From: Amphirosellinia nigrospora
Taxonomy: Eukaryota; Ascomycota; Sordariomycetes; Xylariales; Xylariaceae
Assembly: GCA_004123355.1 (NCBI GenBank)
Contig: SCHM01000002.1
Location: 248,001 to 312,000, forward strand
Direction of reading: 5' to 3'
Length of the DNA: 64,000 bases
The position numbers and the translations under genes were made by a program. Shown piece after piece: positions 13,177 to 28,900 of this stretch. How positions within the stretch are numbered: the first letter of the stretch is position 1; each line of letters starts with the position of its first letter. The notes beneath the pieces are model-generated. The model worked only from the letters and a program-made list of their open reading frames with translations. It did not search any database and was not told where the DNA came from.

Positions 13177-14619
13177 TTATGACGACACGCCCAGCTTACC
13201 AGCTGCGTTACTTATGTACTGAGACGGGTCGTAGTCAGGGGCGTAGGTGGGAGCTAGGCCGCCGAAGAGCAAGAAGACGAACAATACAGCTGCTCCGATG
13301 ACAACCACTTTGCGAAGGGCCGGGCGAGCAGAACCAAATTCAGCCCACTGTCGGCCGGCATCGCTAGCGTAGCCCTTGAGCGCATCACCACCAAGCTTGT
13401 AGTAGATCATACCACTCAAGGCGATGCTATATCCGAAAGCTTGGAGGCCGGAAATGGGCGTAGCCCAGATAGCCATAGACGCAAGGACGAGTAGAACATC
13501 CTTGAGGACACCGCAGAGAGTCATGATTACAGCGGATGTCTTGCCAATCTGACATCGAGAATTAGCTCAGGTTTCGGCAAGGGCGGGCCTCTTCTATACT
13601 TACCAAGAATACAACTGAAACGTTGAGAAGGAATGCGCAAAGACCATTCAAGAAGAAAGTCACTAGGCCAACGTTGTAGACTTCACCTAGCGAAACTCGC
13701 GGCACTTCCCAAATCAGAGCAACTACACCGTTCATGGCTGCGCAAATGGGCGCAAAGTAGTAAAGCGAGACAAGGGGATCCATCTTGTATTCGGCGGAGC
13801 TGAGGAGAGCCTGGACTAGGTTAAGACGGATAGCCTCGAATAGAACACCACCAAGTTGATACAGGAAGCCGATCCAGACAAACTTGATCTCGCCAAACGA
13901 GGCGATGACAACGCCAACGACGATAGCCGAGACATTCGCGAGTTGCCTTAGATTCACAGGAGCAATACCCATTGCCCAGCTCGACAGAAGAACAGCGACG
14001 GGGGTTGTGGCCTAATGTACGGCAAGTCAGCATGGTGATTGGTTGGTTGTATTTCAACTTTCCATACCTTGATCATCTGAATGAATGCAACACTGAGATA
14101 AAGATAGGTCAAGTTTCCGCAGATCAGACTTAAGCTGAAGAAGACGCCGATGGGAACAATGGCGCGCAAATAAACGCGCCCCGTCATCTTCACCGACTTG
14201 CGACCATCGAGTAGCGAGGTGTAACGGGCCATCAATTGGGTAGCGACGGTGGCGAAGGATAAGTGGTAGGTTGTCAAGATGACAGGATAACCTGGGAATG
14301 GTCAGAGTCACTTTCATTGCTGAATCGTACCATTGTCGTCGCTTACGAAAGTCCAGACTGTCGAGGATCCATTTGTTGAACAAAATAACCGAGGACGAAA
14401 GACTAATCCAGGTGCTATATTGGTAGGTCGCTGTCAGTTAGCGTCAGGAACTTTACAGATGGCGATTCGAACATACACAACATAGAGCGCCGGGTGAAAG
14501 GTTGACTTTGGTGGTTGTGTCTTCTCGGCGACAGCGGCGTCGGCAGTGGACGTGGGAAGCAGAGGGCCCTTAGCCTCTCGCGGGCTCTCACCAGACACGC
14601 GACTCTTCTCGTCAGCCAT
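13177..14619 (-). CDS. Triose-phosphate/nucleotide-sugar transporter family (TPT, PF03151)
   Basis: A polytopic carrier of the drug/metabolite transporter superfamily, 404 residues, probably in a Golgi or other endomembrane. Five exons were placed: 14619-14477, 14414-14347, 14291-14068, 14011-13604 and 13548-13177. All introns are GT-AG and all junctions keep frame. After a Ser/Pro-rich cytosolic start (MADEKSRVSGESPREAKGP) comes the family signature SSSVILFNKWILDSLDFRYP, then helices such as FFSLSLICGNLTYLYLSVAF, LANVSAIVVGVVIASFGE and VTFFLNGLCAFLLNVSVVFL, with IGKTSAVIMTLCGVLKDVLL near the end, as in characterised TPT-fold nucleotide-sugar carriers. Substrate cannot be assigned from sequence. 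The frame is intact across all exons. Confidence 0.93.
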
Positions 14620-17600
14620 GGCGATGAATGATGGGTGTTGGTTGGAGGGAACAGGAGAAACAAAGACGTTCGCCGAAGTTAAGGAACGAGTGACAGGGCG
14701 AGATGGATTACAAGCGATAGGTTCTATATCGAGGGCGTGGTGGTGATAGAGCAGTGCTAAGAAAAAGAAAGGACAAGCCAGGCAACAAGTTTAGCAGGCT
14801 GGGCGAAGAAGCTTGGCAAGGACAGGAGTTGAACACAAAAGATGGGGAAACCTTTTAGAGGCGCAGCAGGGGGTACACTACAGCCAATAGTGTACAGTGC
14901 ACGCCACCTTTAGCCTACCTTGGTCCATCTAAAAGGGAGATGCCATTGACCGAAGCTTCCTTGGATGTAAGTGCACTATCTTTTTCAAGTGTCAAAGAAG
15001 ATTCCGAAGCTCGATTTCCAAATATGGCAGTATAGAATCAGAGAGAATTAGACTCGATGATCAGAGGCTATATCCGAAGGATAGAACCCGCCGCTTCTTT
15101 GGACCCCAATGCGACGGGAATGTCAACTAAGGTACGGAGTACCAACTACCTAATACCCAACTATTCAGCCACATATTAAGGATACGGTACGTACGGGTTT
15201 CCTTTTACCGGGTCTGACCGGGCTACAAAAGTAGCCTATAAAAAGGCCAGCTGGACCCGTGCATGCCCGAGCCACACCATCGAACTAACAGGTAGGCACT
15301 TACGAGTATAGGTATTCTCGGCACTTCCCTACTTCTATAAATACTATCTTAATTCGAGTGAATCTTGTTAGGGTTTACCCAACGAGGGCACCGTGTCTGA
15401 CCTGACTAAACTCGTTTAAGGCCACGGCCATACTAAATTATATTCATGTTGGTCTGCTCAGAACCAAACGAAAATCCTAGCATATGACGTAGTGCCTGGT
15501 GTTTCAGATAAGAGGCTCCCGGAGCCCCTGTACCTCCCTGCACGCCTAGGAAACCAAGACAAACCGCCTTACGCGGTCCGGTAAATGACAGGTAGCCTGA
15601 TCAGTGAACGGAAGTTACCTCCTACTACTTACGACCTAAAGTACCCTCCCTCAGCCCTTCGAGATGTGCCGTCCAAGGGAGAGGATGTCGTAAGCTTTAC
15701 GAGGCTAGGCCCCACCTGTCCAGTCATGCGAAGCGCAGCTATTTTCATGGCTGTCTTTACTACGCCTAGGTGTGTGATACTGTCGTCTCCCAAAGTGCTG
15801 CCATATTCAAGCTTCACGTTGTTTGTATTGGCCAACTGCTGGGCCTCGGCGCATGATGTTCCAGTGTAACTAGCTATGTCGATACGCATAGTCAGGTTTT
15901 CTTCCAAACTGCAAAGCAGTCACTCAGGCTGTTTATGATTGTGTGGCTTATCTCCATTACATCGGTTTCATTAGTAGATGCAATTAGAGAGCAAACTCAT
16001 CGACAAAACCATCCAGTCTGTTTCTTTATCACGGTACAATTCTAGTCTAGTGCAAATTGTCTGTTATAGTGTTTGTGGGTGATCTTTGGCACAATCCGGT
16101 AAGGGTCCGCTGTTAGTAGCCGCACGCCAGGTATCAACTTGAAACGATGAGTTTGTCTGAATTCGGCCTGCAGATCTCGATAATCTCTTGTTCTGCGGAG
16201 ACACTAGTTACAGTGCCATTAGACAGTACGCGACAGTGCAATCTGACATGACCGACAAAATTGTAAGGTCTCTTGTATCCTCTTGGAGGGAGATAATTTG
16301 GTGATTAGTTGAACTTGCCAGGTAATCAATTACAAGGTATTGTGTTGCTTTGATGCTCTTTAGTAATTATTGGAGTAAAGAGTAGCATCTTCTATCGCAA
16401 AATTAGAGGCAGAAAGACCTTTTTCCATGGGAAGTGTTGGGTGGATGGAGTGTTGTACTGTAGTGTATCTTGCGCTGCGTACAACAAGGATTCTTGCATC
16501 ATCTCATCTGCCGTGCCACTAATATCGCCAAAAGACCAAACCCTGAAAAAGAGTGGATGGTTAGGATTCTTAACCTTGCAAGTCACCTTGGCAGGTACGA
16601 TGGTGGGCTACAGGAAGAACGAAACGAAGACTACCCAACTTGTACTATGTAGTGTAGTTGTGTTGCTGGGATGGGAAGATAGGACATGATAAGGGTATTG
16701 ACGATCCATACCGCAATGTGATTGATGTGTTGTTCGCCAACTCTTGCGCCAACCCATCAAGACTTCATGTATCTCCGAATTAGGTAAGTCTACTGTAAAC
16801 TATTACCCCAGACTACAGCACCCTTCAACAAACAAACTACTTCTAATATTTCAATAGGCAACTCGTTTCATTTCTGCTACTTATGAACAAGTATGTATAG
16901 TATGGGTTTATTATCTACAAACAGTAGGTGACTACCCGTGCCATAACTATACACGTGTTGAACCAGCCAGATTTCTGCTGCGAGTGTACCAAGTGGTTGT
17001 AGCAATAGTGTATAGTCCCGAAGGACAAGGGTGCATATTCTATTTGGGCCTATGAGTACTCCACACCCCTACACGAGCGCTACTAGCGCCTGGCCGGCGT
17101 GCCATTTAGTTAGTGTGGCGCCGTATCGACACACTGCACTGCTACAGGCAGAACAGACGCAGAACTTCAGCTACACCAGAAAGTCCACGCCGTCGATTTA
17201 TGGAACTCCGAGCTAATACAGCTTGATGCATCAAGCCGGTGTGGGTGGTGTTGACGCGTACAGGCATTTCATGTACAGACATTAATCTTAGAATTGTAAA
17301 ATTGCCGGCGTTGCAGTCATAGATGCTCCTATCGGACAGAGAAACATGACATATTTCACATGTCGCTGGCGGTGTGCGGAACTCCCTTGATTATCAGTTT
17401 CCATACTTTTATGGCCCCCTTTATGGTCCATTGATATCCCCTGACTAGGCACACTAGGCGTTCGGGGTGGCTGTTTTACACAGATGGTTGGCAGTAATAG
17501 CATCTTCTCCCACGATTATCACAAATACATGAATAATACACAGTTCGCTGGAAGGGAGTTGTGGTGATAAGACACCTTACTGTTTGAACTGTTGTTGATC

Positions 17601-18316
17601 TGCATCGAAAGACCAAAGAAGAAAAGGGGCAAGACATGATTTCTCCTCAATCAGTGTTGGGGGCGGGCGAAGCACACAATTGGCAACACGAAATTAGAAT
17701 CACGCACCTAATATCGCCGGCTAGACGAAAATTAATTATCACCAGCAAGCCTGGCACCATGTTTGGAAGTGATGCTATAGGGCTTTTCTTAATCGGGTAA
17801 GTTGTAGTTTCCATTGTACAATATTCTCACCTCTAGTTCTCACCTATAATGCTACAATTGCCTATAATAGGTAGTGTCCTATTGCCACGCTAGGATATCA
17901 GATCAAGCAGTAAGCACGGCAACATAACGCTATAGGTAATCTGACGAATGATAAAAGAGATCGTTATTTAAATTAATGGTGTCGATGTTTAGGTAGCACG
18001 TAGGACCTACACTAGTAGGTAATAGTAGATAGCGAAGATTAAAATGTAGTTAGACCCCCGACAAGAGTCTCAAAACTGAAGGAAACGTGGTACACTGGTA
18101 GACTAGGATATAGCCAACAATTGCAGCCCCACATAATTTTCTAATGGGCGAGGGTGTGCCCCTCACCCCCAATATCCCACCAAGTGCCCCAAATAGAGCT
18201 GCTCCTCCCCTTCCCACATGAAGCTTTATTTTTCCAGTGCTCTAGACTTCTCGTTCCTTTGCTTTATTATACACTCGTATAGAGAAACTTGCCTTAGATC
18301 ATAGACATCAGACATC
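14620..18316. other. Gene-poor stretch of 3.7 kb
   Basis: The first part is the promoter of the transporter and the last few hundred bases are the promoter of the mutase gene. In between I find no supported gene. The longest open frame, minus strand 15907-15629, opens on TTG, has no recognised motif and lacks splice support. Composition is AT-rich and unstructured. Confidence 0.5.
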
Positions 18317-20222
<1,906 letters not shown>

Positions 20223-21889
20223 ATCGACCACTAGTCTGCATTCTAAGAGCATGGGCGCTTAACTAGTCTGGGATTGGCGCTTTGCCAAAATTCAACGAGC
20301 TTCTATGGAATTTAATGAGGCACGTAGCCGGGTTCGGAGTGAAGGTAGATGAAATGTCGGGTTTCGCTGGTTTGAAATTTCGTAACAAGACATTGAAAGG
20401 CGTCTCGCCACCCGTCTTGCATCAGTAGACAATAGATATAGAGTCGCAGTACTTGCCCTGCCCCTCCAGCCACCGGTATGCAAAATGACGCCAATTAGAA
20501 TAAATTACCTAGTCACCTAGGTACCTAAGTACTACTGACCGCCCTTTGGAACAAAACTTATTTGGGGAGGAGTGCCACTAAGGTAGCTTTTGCTCCCCTC
20601 AACTTGAAGCGCCAACGCCCAACGAAATTCCGTTCATACCTAATCGTCGTAAAGGAACCTAGGTTTGGTTTTATAAGATTTATTGCAGAGCAGCACTCAA
20701 TGAATATTATGCTTACCGATATTTATTGGTGTTGTCCTCACGTTCTGGAAAGCTAACTATTTCAGATCTTGGCCTTGCAATGGCAGGGCTACGTAGATCC
20801 TGCGATCTAGACTAGGTACCCCATTTCCCAAGGATACAGCGAATTGGGCTTAGTGCACTTGCCGCTTTTTCTCAGACTCGGCTCAGCCAGTTATCAGTCA
20901 AGTGACTGCTGTGTGTATTATGCATAATTTGATACAGAGAGAAATGGACCATAAAACTGTTCCTGTATTAGGTACTAAAAATGAAGGTTATACCTGTGTA
21001 AGGGCCGGAGACGGGAGTTGGGTTGAGCGTTTGCTGGCCGTTGACCATTAAGATATATTAATGTGGAAGGTATCCGACTTGATATAATTGAAATAGGTGA
21101 TTGAAATGAGAATTCGTAGTGTTGTTTCGGGACTGCCATATAGATTTCTCCATCTCTGCTACTACCCTAGCGCTCACCAACATAAGTGGGGCATGGCACA
21201 AGCATTAAGTTAAGTCTCTCTATCGTGACCCAGCTGAAACTTCACGAAATAAAGAATACTGCGGTATCGGTTTCCTCCCGGTACAACAGCAACTATTGCC
21301 TCAAATATGAAGGCCAAACCGTTAGTACCCAGACATGAACTTGAGGATAGATCTCGCAAACTTGATGCTCGTTCCGAGGAAATCGAGCAGTTCAAGCACG
21401 ATATCAAAGAAGCCAATCAGCGATATTTTTCAAATATCGCTGAAAAATCTGGCATTGTCACATCAGGAGCGAGACGGTAGCAAAAAAGATCGACGACACC
21501 CGCGAGCGCGCATATCAATGACCGACCGTAGCGTAAAGTGACGCTCTTATCAGCTCAAGACGGACAAGGATGTCACAAGGCCCTAGGTACGGATGGCAAC
21601 GTATGGGTAGGTCATGAATACTTGTTGACGCACGAGGAGCCCTAACTACTACTCCCAATAGTTGAATATCTATATACAGGTAGCCCCTTTGTTCCGTAAC
21701 TCAGGGGCCGAGGTATGTGGTCGTAAGTAGTCAAGATCGTGACAAAGGAGGATATACATTTGCACACTTGCGGTGTTAGATACGATTGGGTCCATCAGCT
21801 AGTAGAGTGATAGAAAGATCGAACTATATTCTGGTTCAATGGTTGAGGTTAAGATCGAAGGAGTTCTCGAGGAGTCATAACCGACGAAT
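20223..21889. other. Intergenic with one doubtful small frame
   Basis: Mostly without coding signal. An ACCTAGGTACCT tract lies at 20505-20533. From ATG 21307 to 21480 a 57-codon frame reads MKAKPLVPRHELEDRSRKLD and continues with a charged, helix-prone segment (EEIEQFKHDIKEANQRYF). It may be an exon of an unrecognised coiled-coil protein, but nothing upstream or downstream connects to it. Confidence 0.4.
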
Positions 21890-23286
21890 CTAGTTAATTC
21901 CACTCGCCAAATCTGCCGCCGGCCATTTCCTACCTTCAACGCACAGCATGATAATAACTCGCAGTGAAGCGCGGAACAGTACACTGACCAGTTGTAAAGC
22001 TCTACCATATAGATGTCCAGGAACAAAGAGGGAAAAGACGCGTTTCGTCGCCTTGCCCGTCGCTAAAAGTCTCTCCATCGCGGCAGTCCACATCCTCCTC
22101 ACAGCTTTCCAAGTATACATATTCTCGTCCATGCCCACATCCTCAGCATGGCGCATTACGCTGTCCACCCATTCGCGGTACGCACGTTCGCGTTCCTCCG
22201 TTATTCTGTCTGCTACGCGCCGCAGATCAAGGTATGCAGCTTCCTCCTGTACCTGCAGCTCGTGCAAAAAACGTATAGCGACAGGGACCGTCACCCTAAC
22301 CATATCCACCTGACCGGACCCATCCCCCTGGTCGCTGTTTAACGGGTCTACAAGGCTTGCGAAAGATACAGGTCTGCTCAAATGCGCGTCGCCCCCAGTG
22401 TGTACCATTAACACGCGGCACTCCGGCATCAGACGTTCCAGCCATGCCGCCATTTCCTCAAGCGTAGTGTCGTCGCTAAGCTCCGGCTCTGGCTGCACTG
22501 GGCACGCCTCAGGAATAACATCTTTGTCTGCCACGAGCAAGACGGCGCGAGGGGGATGACCCATGGTGAAGCCGTGCTCACGCCACGTCTTCGCTATGTT
22601 TGCCTGCGGGAAGTTTGTGCTTTCCACTTCTCCAGCGAGAAAATGGTAGCGGAAGATGACCTCTTCATTCAACTGGGCCGACATGGAATTGCATAGCCTC
22701 CGGTGTATATCGATGACAGCTGCTACGTCGAACGATTCTAAGGATTTCGTTACCTGCAATGCCTTAGCGAAGAAGTTGTAACGCTGCAGGTTCGGTCGGC
22801 GGCGTCATGCACACGGTGCCACTCGCGGTAGATGTAAGCGCCCAGCCGCCGGTCAGTATATCCGTGGTCCTGGCCTGAATATTGCGAGTCACCAATAAAA
22901 TAAACGGTGGTTTGCTTGTTCCATAGGTCGAGTTCATATGTTCGCAAGGAGACTTCCGTAGGCTTTGACATCAGCAGCGTCCTCGACCAGCCGTGGGAGA
23001 ATGGGGGCTGGAATCGTAAACGTAGAGCGGCGGCCTCGTAAAACAAGTCTGAAAGATGTCTACGTACGAGCTCAAGCTCGTCCATTGTAAGACAATTTGA
23101 GGCATTCAAAGTCTTGTAGGCATACTTCTGGTTGAACCGTGCTCGTGCTCGAGATTCTTCTCTTGGTGCGGCGGGGTACGTCGGTGAAGGTTCAGGGTAG
23201 GGCCAGAGCATGGCGGTGTCGAGTCGATATATGGTTATTTCTCGATATGGTTCCGGGGACCATTTTTTAGGTTGATTGAAGGCCAT
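21890..23286 (-). CDS. Unrecognised protein of about 465 residues
   Basis: I do not recognise this family. The frame opens at ATG 23286 with MAFNQPKKWSPEPYREITIY and runs to REWHRVHDAADR. One base seems missing near 22792-22795, after which the next frame continues without interruption (NLQRYNFFAKALQVTKSLES) to TAG at 21890. The composition is that of a real soluble protein: Tyr- and Trp-rich first third, and the central segments LNEEVIFRYHFLAGEVE, RAVLLVADKDVIPEA and RVLMVHTGGDAHLSRP. A charged helical region (TEERERAYREWVDSVMRHAE) precedes a C-terminal hydrophobic stretch (LVSVLFRASLRVIIMLC) that could be an amphipathic or membrane helix. No catalytic motif is evident. The GTAGGAAAT near the end could start an intron, so the last residues are uncertain. 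It is probably a lineage-restricted fungal protein. Confidence 0.55.
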
Positions 23287-25902
23287 TTGTGCGGAAATAT
23301 TGAGAAAGGCCAATAATCAAAGACGGTTGTATTGGTAAAAGTTCTAATTATCCTTGTCAGCTTCTTCAACCTGCTTGATGAAATAGTAAAATAGCACAGC
23401 GGATGAAGAACCTAAGCAAGCTTTCATGTACCTGGTCAGTAGTAAACTTTAAAAACAAGGTTAAGGTTATTGCAAGATACGAGGCATGGTGGAATATATA
23501 GGAACCCTAATGGAGCGTTTTGCGAGCTCAGCCGCCAGAAAAGACGGTATAATGGGATTTAATCTCCTTTCTCTAATGCCACATAAGAAGACATTTCCAT
23601 AAATCGTTCATCACCCTCACCCATCTACAGCCTTGGGTGAAGTCTCATCAATCCTTGGATGCAAGTAGAGATGCAAAACCTCCCTGACCAGTGGCCTACT
23701 AATGCTTTTTTCTACATCTTTAACCACCTAGCCTCCCGCCTCCTATTTTCTCCCACGGGTTAAAGCAATCTTAGCAGTAATATCTTAAAAGCTATTTCCG
23801 CGATCGCGTCTAATACCGTCCACTTCGACCAAATCAAACCTTTTCTACACGCTATCCTGGACTACCAACTCGATATCGAAATTCAGAAACAAGTCCACAA
23901 GAAATAATAGCTGTATTTCTTGGGTATACTGATAGAAAATGTCTTGGGATGCCGTCTCAAGTTCCAGGATGTTGCCGGGATAAACCCTGTATAACCCCGG
24001 AATATCGATATACATAACGCCAAGTTCATCACTAAGGGCCTTGTCCATTTGATCGCGCTTCTCCGAAGAATTCATGATGCTGCTGCTTGTATTGAGGCGC
24101 CATGGTGACTGTAGGATAGAGTAACTTGTTCCGTGTCTACAGGACTGCTACTTTTATTCATGACGTCATGAACCTACCACACTAGGCAGTAGCAAAAGCT
24201 GAAGAGAGGTGCCAGAAATAAGCGATGGTTGTTGAATTGATTGTATTGTGTGTCTTGTTGATCATGGTGTTAAGTCGCGGTAACTGCTATGAGGGCAGTA
24301 AGGATACAAGCATACGGATCGAACAAAGAGACTGTTCATGTATATAGTAGATAGGTAGTACGTAGGAAGGTGATTTTGGAGACCTTCGCGCAACAACAAT
24401 GGACTACCTAGGTAGGTACCTACCTAACCTACCTACCCCTTACGTATAGAGCTCGTGACAGTAGGTAACCGTGTCTTTAGGCAGAAATATATTAAGGCCC
24501 CTATATCCCTACTCGAGGAAGTCGCATATTCCGTACTCGGAACCTTACCTAACCGTTTAACGATTGCGTTTGTGCAATTGTGGTTAAAATGCAATTATAC
24601 AAAATTTTTGTTTGTATCGAGGGTCTTGCTCAGGCAAAAAGCGGCGTGGCTCAGGTTGGCTTCCCATTCCGATTCGGGATGGTAAAACCTATCTGTGAGG
24701 TACCTAGTTTCTATCCATAACCCTGTCGCCGCGTCCCACTATTACATCATTCGCCCAGTCATGGCCCCTGCTGAGATAGCTGCCAAGCTGTGATCGCAAT
24801 CCATCAAGGCAAAAACCATCGCGCAAAATCTCTGGGGTGCTTAAAATGGTCATGCCCCAGAATGGCATTTCACAAGAACGATTAGCAGGCAAGTGGCAAT
24901 CTTAAGGCAAACCACAATTCTGGGTATGCCTTAGTCAGGGACCCGAACGCAAATACCGACAAGGTAGGTACTCAGGTACTGTAATGACGCACATGTACAC
25001 ACCCATGTGGCCTTCTCTAAGCTCAAATATGACAAAGCACATGTACATATACATACAGTCAATAGTTACCCGGTAGTAATATCCTGGTACCTGCGTCGAT
25101 GTATGTACTCAAGTACGTACCTAGGTACATAAGTATTAGATACCTAAGGCTCGGTGATTCAAGTCAGTTGTTTTGGCGGGGTTCTCGTTAGTGTAGATAA
25201 AATACCTTTAGCTGGAGTCTTTTTTCTTTCCTTTTTCGGGTTTCCGTCTTTCGTTTGCCGGTATAGCTAGCATGCAACTATACTACGTACTTCGTCAGGT
25301 GATCTAGTATACTTGTTTCTCGGCTGCTAAGTATGAGTTGAGTGGCAGCCGCATACGTTGATGGCTCCAGCTGTCTTTCACCAGTCACCAGTGTGTCCAA
25401 GTACGAATAATTAAGAAACGGGCTAGGCCCTGCACCACGGATCGCTAGATAGACTAGCTCTTTTCTGTGTGCAACAGTGCCTCTTGCCTTTTACAGGAGG
25501 CGCGGCAGAAGAGACACCCACGGCAGTAGCAGGCTAGCTAGCTGGCAGCGCAGATCGACCATCGCCTGTCCGCTGTCACCCGTCGCCCGTCGCCCATCGC
25601 CCATCGTCCATCACCCCTCGAACTCGACTACCCGTCGAATATCCTGCGCCATCACTGTGGCGCTGCTGCGTTGTTGTTTCCTCTAGCCCGCAACGACGCC
25701 AGGGCTCCTTCGGACTCGACTACTCGACGAGACAGCGGCCACCATGAGGAGCATCGTGCCACCAGCAACGTCACCGTCAACACCCTGACCGCGCGACCTT
25801 GAGCTCGCCCTCGCCGTCAATCTCGACTCCCTGCCATCCACGCAGTGGTCGAGACATCTAGCTCCGTGTCCGTGGCTCGGGTCCTATGCCTCACCGTGAC
25901 AC
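23287..25902. other. Gene-poor stretch; leader of the histidine kinase gene
   Basis: A minus-strand frame of 76 codons from ATG 24075 to 23845 (MNSSEKRDQMDKALSDELGV...) is acidic and isolated, and I cannot support it as a gene. ACCTAGGT-type tracts occur at 24403-24440 and 25095-25146. From about 25450 the sequence becomes C/T-rich and is the likely promoter and long 5' leader of the kinase gene. Confidence 0.5.
24403..24440. repeat. ACCTAGGT palindromic tract
   Basis: A dense run of ACCTA/TAGGT units in both orientations. It is the best example of a motif that recurs in intergenic DNA at 3498-3523, 20505-20533, 25095-25146, 39675-39690 and 55181-55214. Confidence 0.7.
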
Positions 25903-28900
25903 ATGATGATGGACGGGACCGCCGCTCTGCAAGACGAGCAGCTTGATCCGCCCGCCCGCATCTTTGAGCGGCTGAAACAGTTGGCCGGCTATTCGTGGGA
26001 CGAATCGAACCGGCCCGTCCACTCGAGCTATGACAACTGGTATTTAGAGACGCTCTCATCTCTCGCGACCTACCAACGCTGATACTGACGCTAATACGCT
26101 TCCTCTACCTTAGGCATTTCTTTGGCACTCGTTTCGTTTCTCACCAGCCTTCTACTGCATTAACTACTCCTATACAAACTTTACAGAGTACGTCTACTTT
26201 TCCGCGGCTGAGTTCGAGCCGCACCCTGCCGCTCGAATCTCAGCTGGGCCTCGGGTCTAGGAGTGACGGCAGAAGCGATGGCAGTAGCGACCGTCTGCCT
26301 ACTTCGCCTCCCGCCGTCTCCGTCACATCGGTCTTTGATACCCCCCTCCTTGACGGACAGCCAGTTGTAGCCCGAGTTTCCTATCATGCCCTACGCGAAG
26401 AGCGGGCTTTCCACACAGCCAAGACCCTCATCGCTACTGCTGACCCTGAGGGAGTGCATAATTCGAAGCCCATCGACTGGGTCCGCCTCAGCCCGCAGCC
26501 TGGCGATCGTGGCCCTATCATTGTCGCGATTTATGAACATTTGGGCCCCAACTACCTTTTCAAGGCCATCGACTTAGGCCCCGCGTTTTATTATGCCAGA
26601 AAAGTCGACGATCGATTAGAGGCATATCGCCAGCGTGAATTCCAGCTCAGTCCCCCAATTAGTTTGATGTACTTCCTAGACTTTGCGATTGGTGCCACCC
26701 AGTGCTTGGAGCTGTTGCATCATCGTCAGGGAATGGTGCATGGAGAGCTCAGGGCCGATGCTTTCCACTATAACATAAAAGCCAATCAAGTCAAGCTAGT
26801 CAGTTTTGGCTCCGGGTTGCGCTCCTTTGAGCATGGACTTACCAGTGCGGGATGGTCAACACTTTCCAAGGAGCTTGGGGCAAAGAACAAGCTTGTTTAT
26901 ATTAGCCCGGAGCAAACAGGACGGATGCCCGCCGAGCCGGATACTCGGACTGATATCTACTCACTAGGTGTCTTATTTTGGATGCTTCTCACACAACAGC
27001 CCGTCTTCACAGGTGCCACCCCGCTGGACATCGTGCAGTGTGTGCTAAACCGCCGGATACCGATGGTGTCTAACATCAGGAACGACGTCCCCGAGGCCGT
27101 TGGACGTATTATCCAGAAATGCACGTCCAAGCATATTCCGGATAGGTATAACTCCGCCAGTGGTCTCAGGTATGACCTCCAATCTGTTCAGAAATTACTG
27201 GAAATTGGTGACCAAGAAGCTTTGAAGGGTTGGACCGTCGCCTCAAAGGATGTATCCTCTTATTTTATGCTCCCTACGGCCATGGTCGGGCGTGACGACG
27301 AGAAGGCGGAAATCGTCAAGGTTATTGAACGGGTTTCAAGGTCTCAAGCTGTAGCGAAAAGATACAATACTTCTCACTTTTCAGATTTATCCAGCCGTAC
27401 TAACGAGCTGCTGGAAACAATTGACGCTTCTACTGAGAGTGAGCTCTCTATCGAAGGCGGGAACATTTTAAGTAGCTCGCTCATGCAGACCAACTCTGGA
27501 GGACTGAAGCCTTTGCATGATACTCAACCATCACTGCTTGGGGCCGACTCCCAACAGTCTCGGAAGACAATTCTATATCAGGTCACTCGGGGAATTCAGG
27601 AAAATCAGTCCATTCCATAAATATATCGCCAAAGACATGGGATAGGCACCCTTCTATATCGGCTGAGACCAAGAGCGGAACAGATTCTGTTAGCAACCCC
27701 CAGATTTCGTCGAAACAAGCGTCCAGTGAGAGCTCGACTAGACTCACGAAACGGCTTGGCACATCAAAATATCGAAGGAGAGGAGGCTATTGTGAAATCA
27801 TCACGATTGAAGGAGCTGGGGGCCTTGGAAAGAGCTTCCTTGTGCAGCAGGTCCTTGTAGAAGCAAGGAGAAGAGGATATTGTGCGACAGCAAAGTTCGA
27901 CACCGCTAGACGTACCGCATTTGCGCCGCTCCTGAAACTGGTGTCATCATTATTCAGGCAAGTGTGGGGTGAGAGGAATACCGATACGGCTCTCCATACG
28001 AGCCTCAAGGACTATGTTCGACCCCTCTGGCCAAGTCTTCATCATATACTTGGGCTACCTGAGTTTCTATTCGGTCCCCCAGAACCGAACGTCACAAGAT
28101 CGGTGTCCTCGACACAAAGTTCCTCTAGCTCACGCAACAGCCTCTTATCTTTGAGGAGACGGGGTTCTTCCGGAAGTTCCCCAGCAAGTTCGCAGCCGCG
28201 CAGTCCCCATGTACCATCACAGACTTCTCATGAATACGTACGCACTGGTATCTCTACAAAGACAATTCGCTTCATGAATACTTTCCTAGATATCCTTAGA
28301 ATCTTCGCGACTCACAACTTCATCTGTTTGTGTCTTGATGACCTGCAGTTCGCTGACGATGAATCATTGGAACTAATTACTCAAGTAATTTCTGCAAGGC
28401 TTAGGATGGCCCTTATCGTAACTTATCGCCCTGAAGAAATGACACCAGAAAAGCTACACAAGATAATACATCCGGTAGAGACCGAAGGTAAGGCATTCTA
28501 TTTATCGTCCTAGCCTTCCGCGTATTGAACTAAGCTGCCATAGAAGTCCCGAATGTCAACAGTTCCAAAGTCACCAGAATCGTCTTGTCCCCCTTAACCG
28601 AAGATGAAATTGTGCGATATGTTGGCTACACGCTCTGTCGTCCCCCAGAGGATGTAGCTCCCTTGGCGCTCATTCTTCAGTCCAAATCAGCGGGAAACCC
28701 GTTCTATATGCGGGAAATGCTGAATGCATGCTACCGTCAAAAGTCTATATGGTACGATTATCGCGAGAGCTGCTGGTTGTATGACTTGGACCGGCTTTTC
28801 GAGCAATTCAAGAGCGAGCATGGCCATGATGTCTTAGATAATGACTTCATTTCCCGTCGGTTGGATGAATTGCCGCCAGCATCCCGTACAATATTGGCGT

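Noticed and set aside
15629-15907. 92-codon minus-strand open frame
   Set aside because: Opens on TTG; no motif, no splice context and no neighbouring exon.
23845-24075. 76-codon acidic open frame on the minus strand with a proper ATG
   Set aside because: No recognisable family and no joining exons; kept only as a remark.
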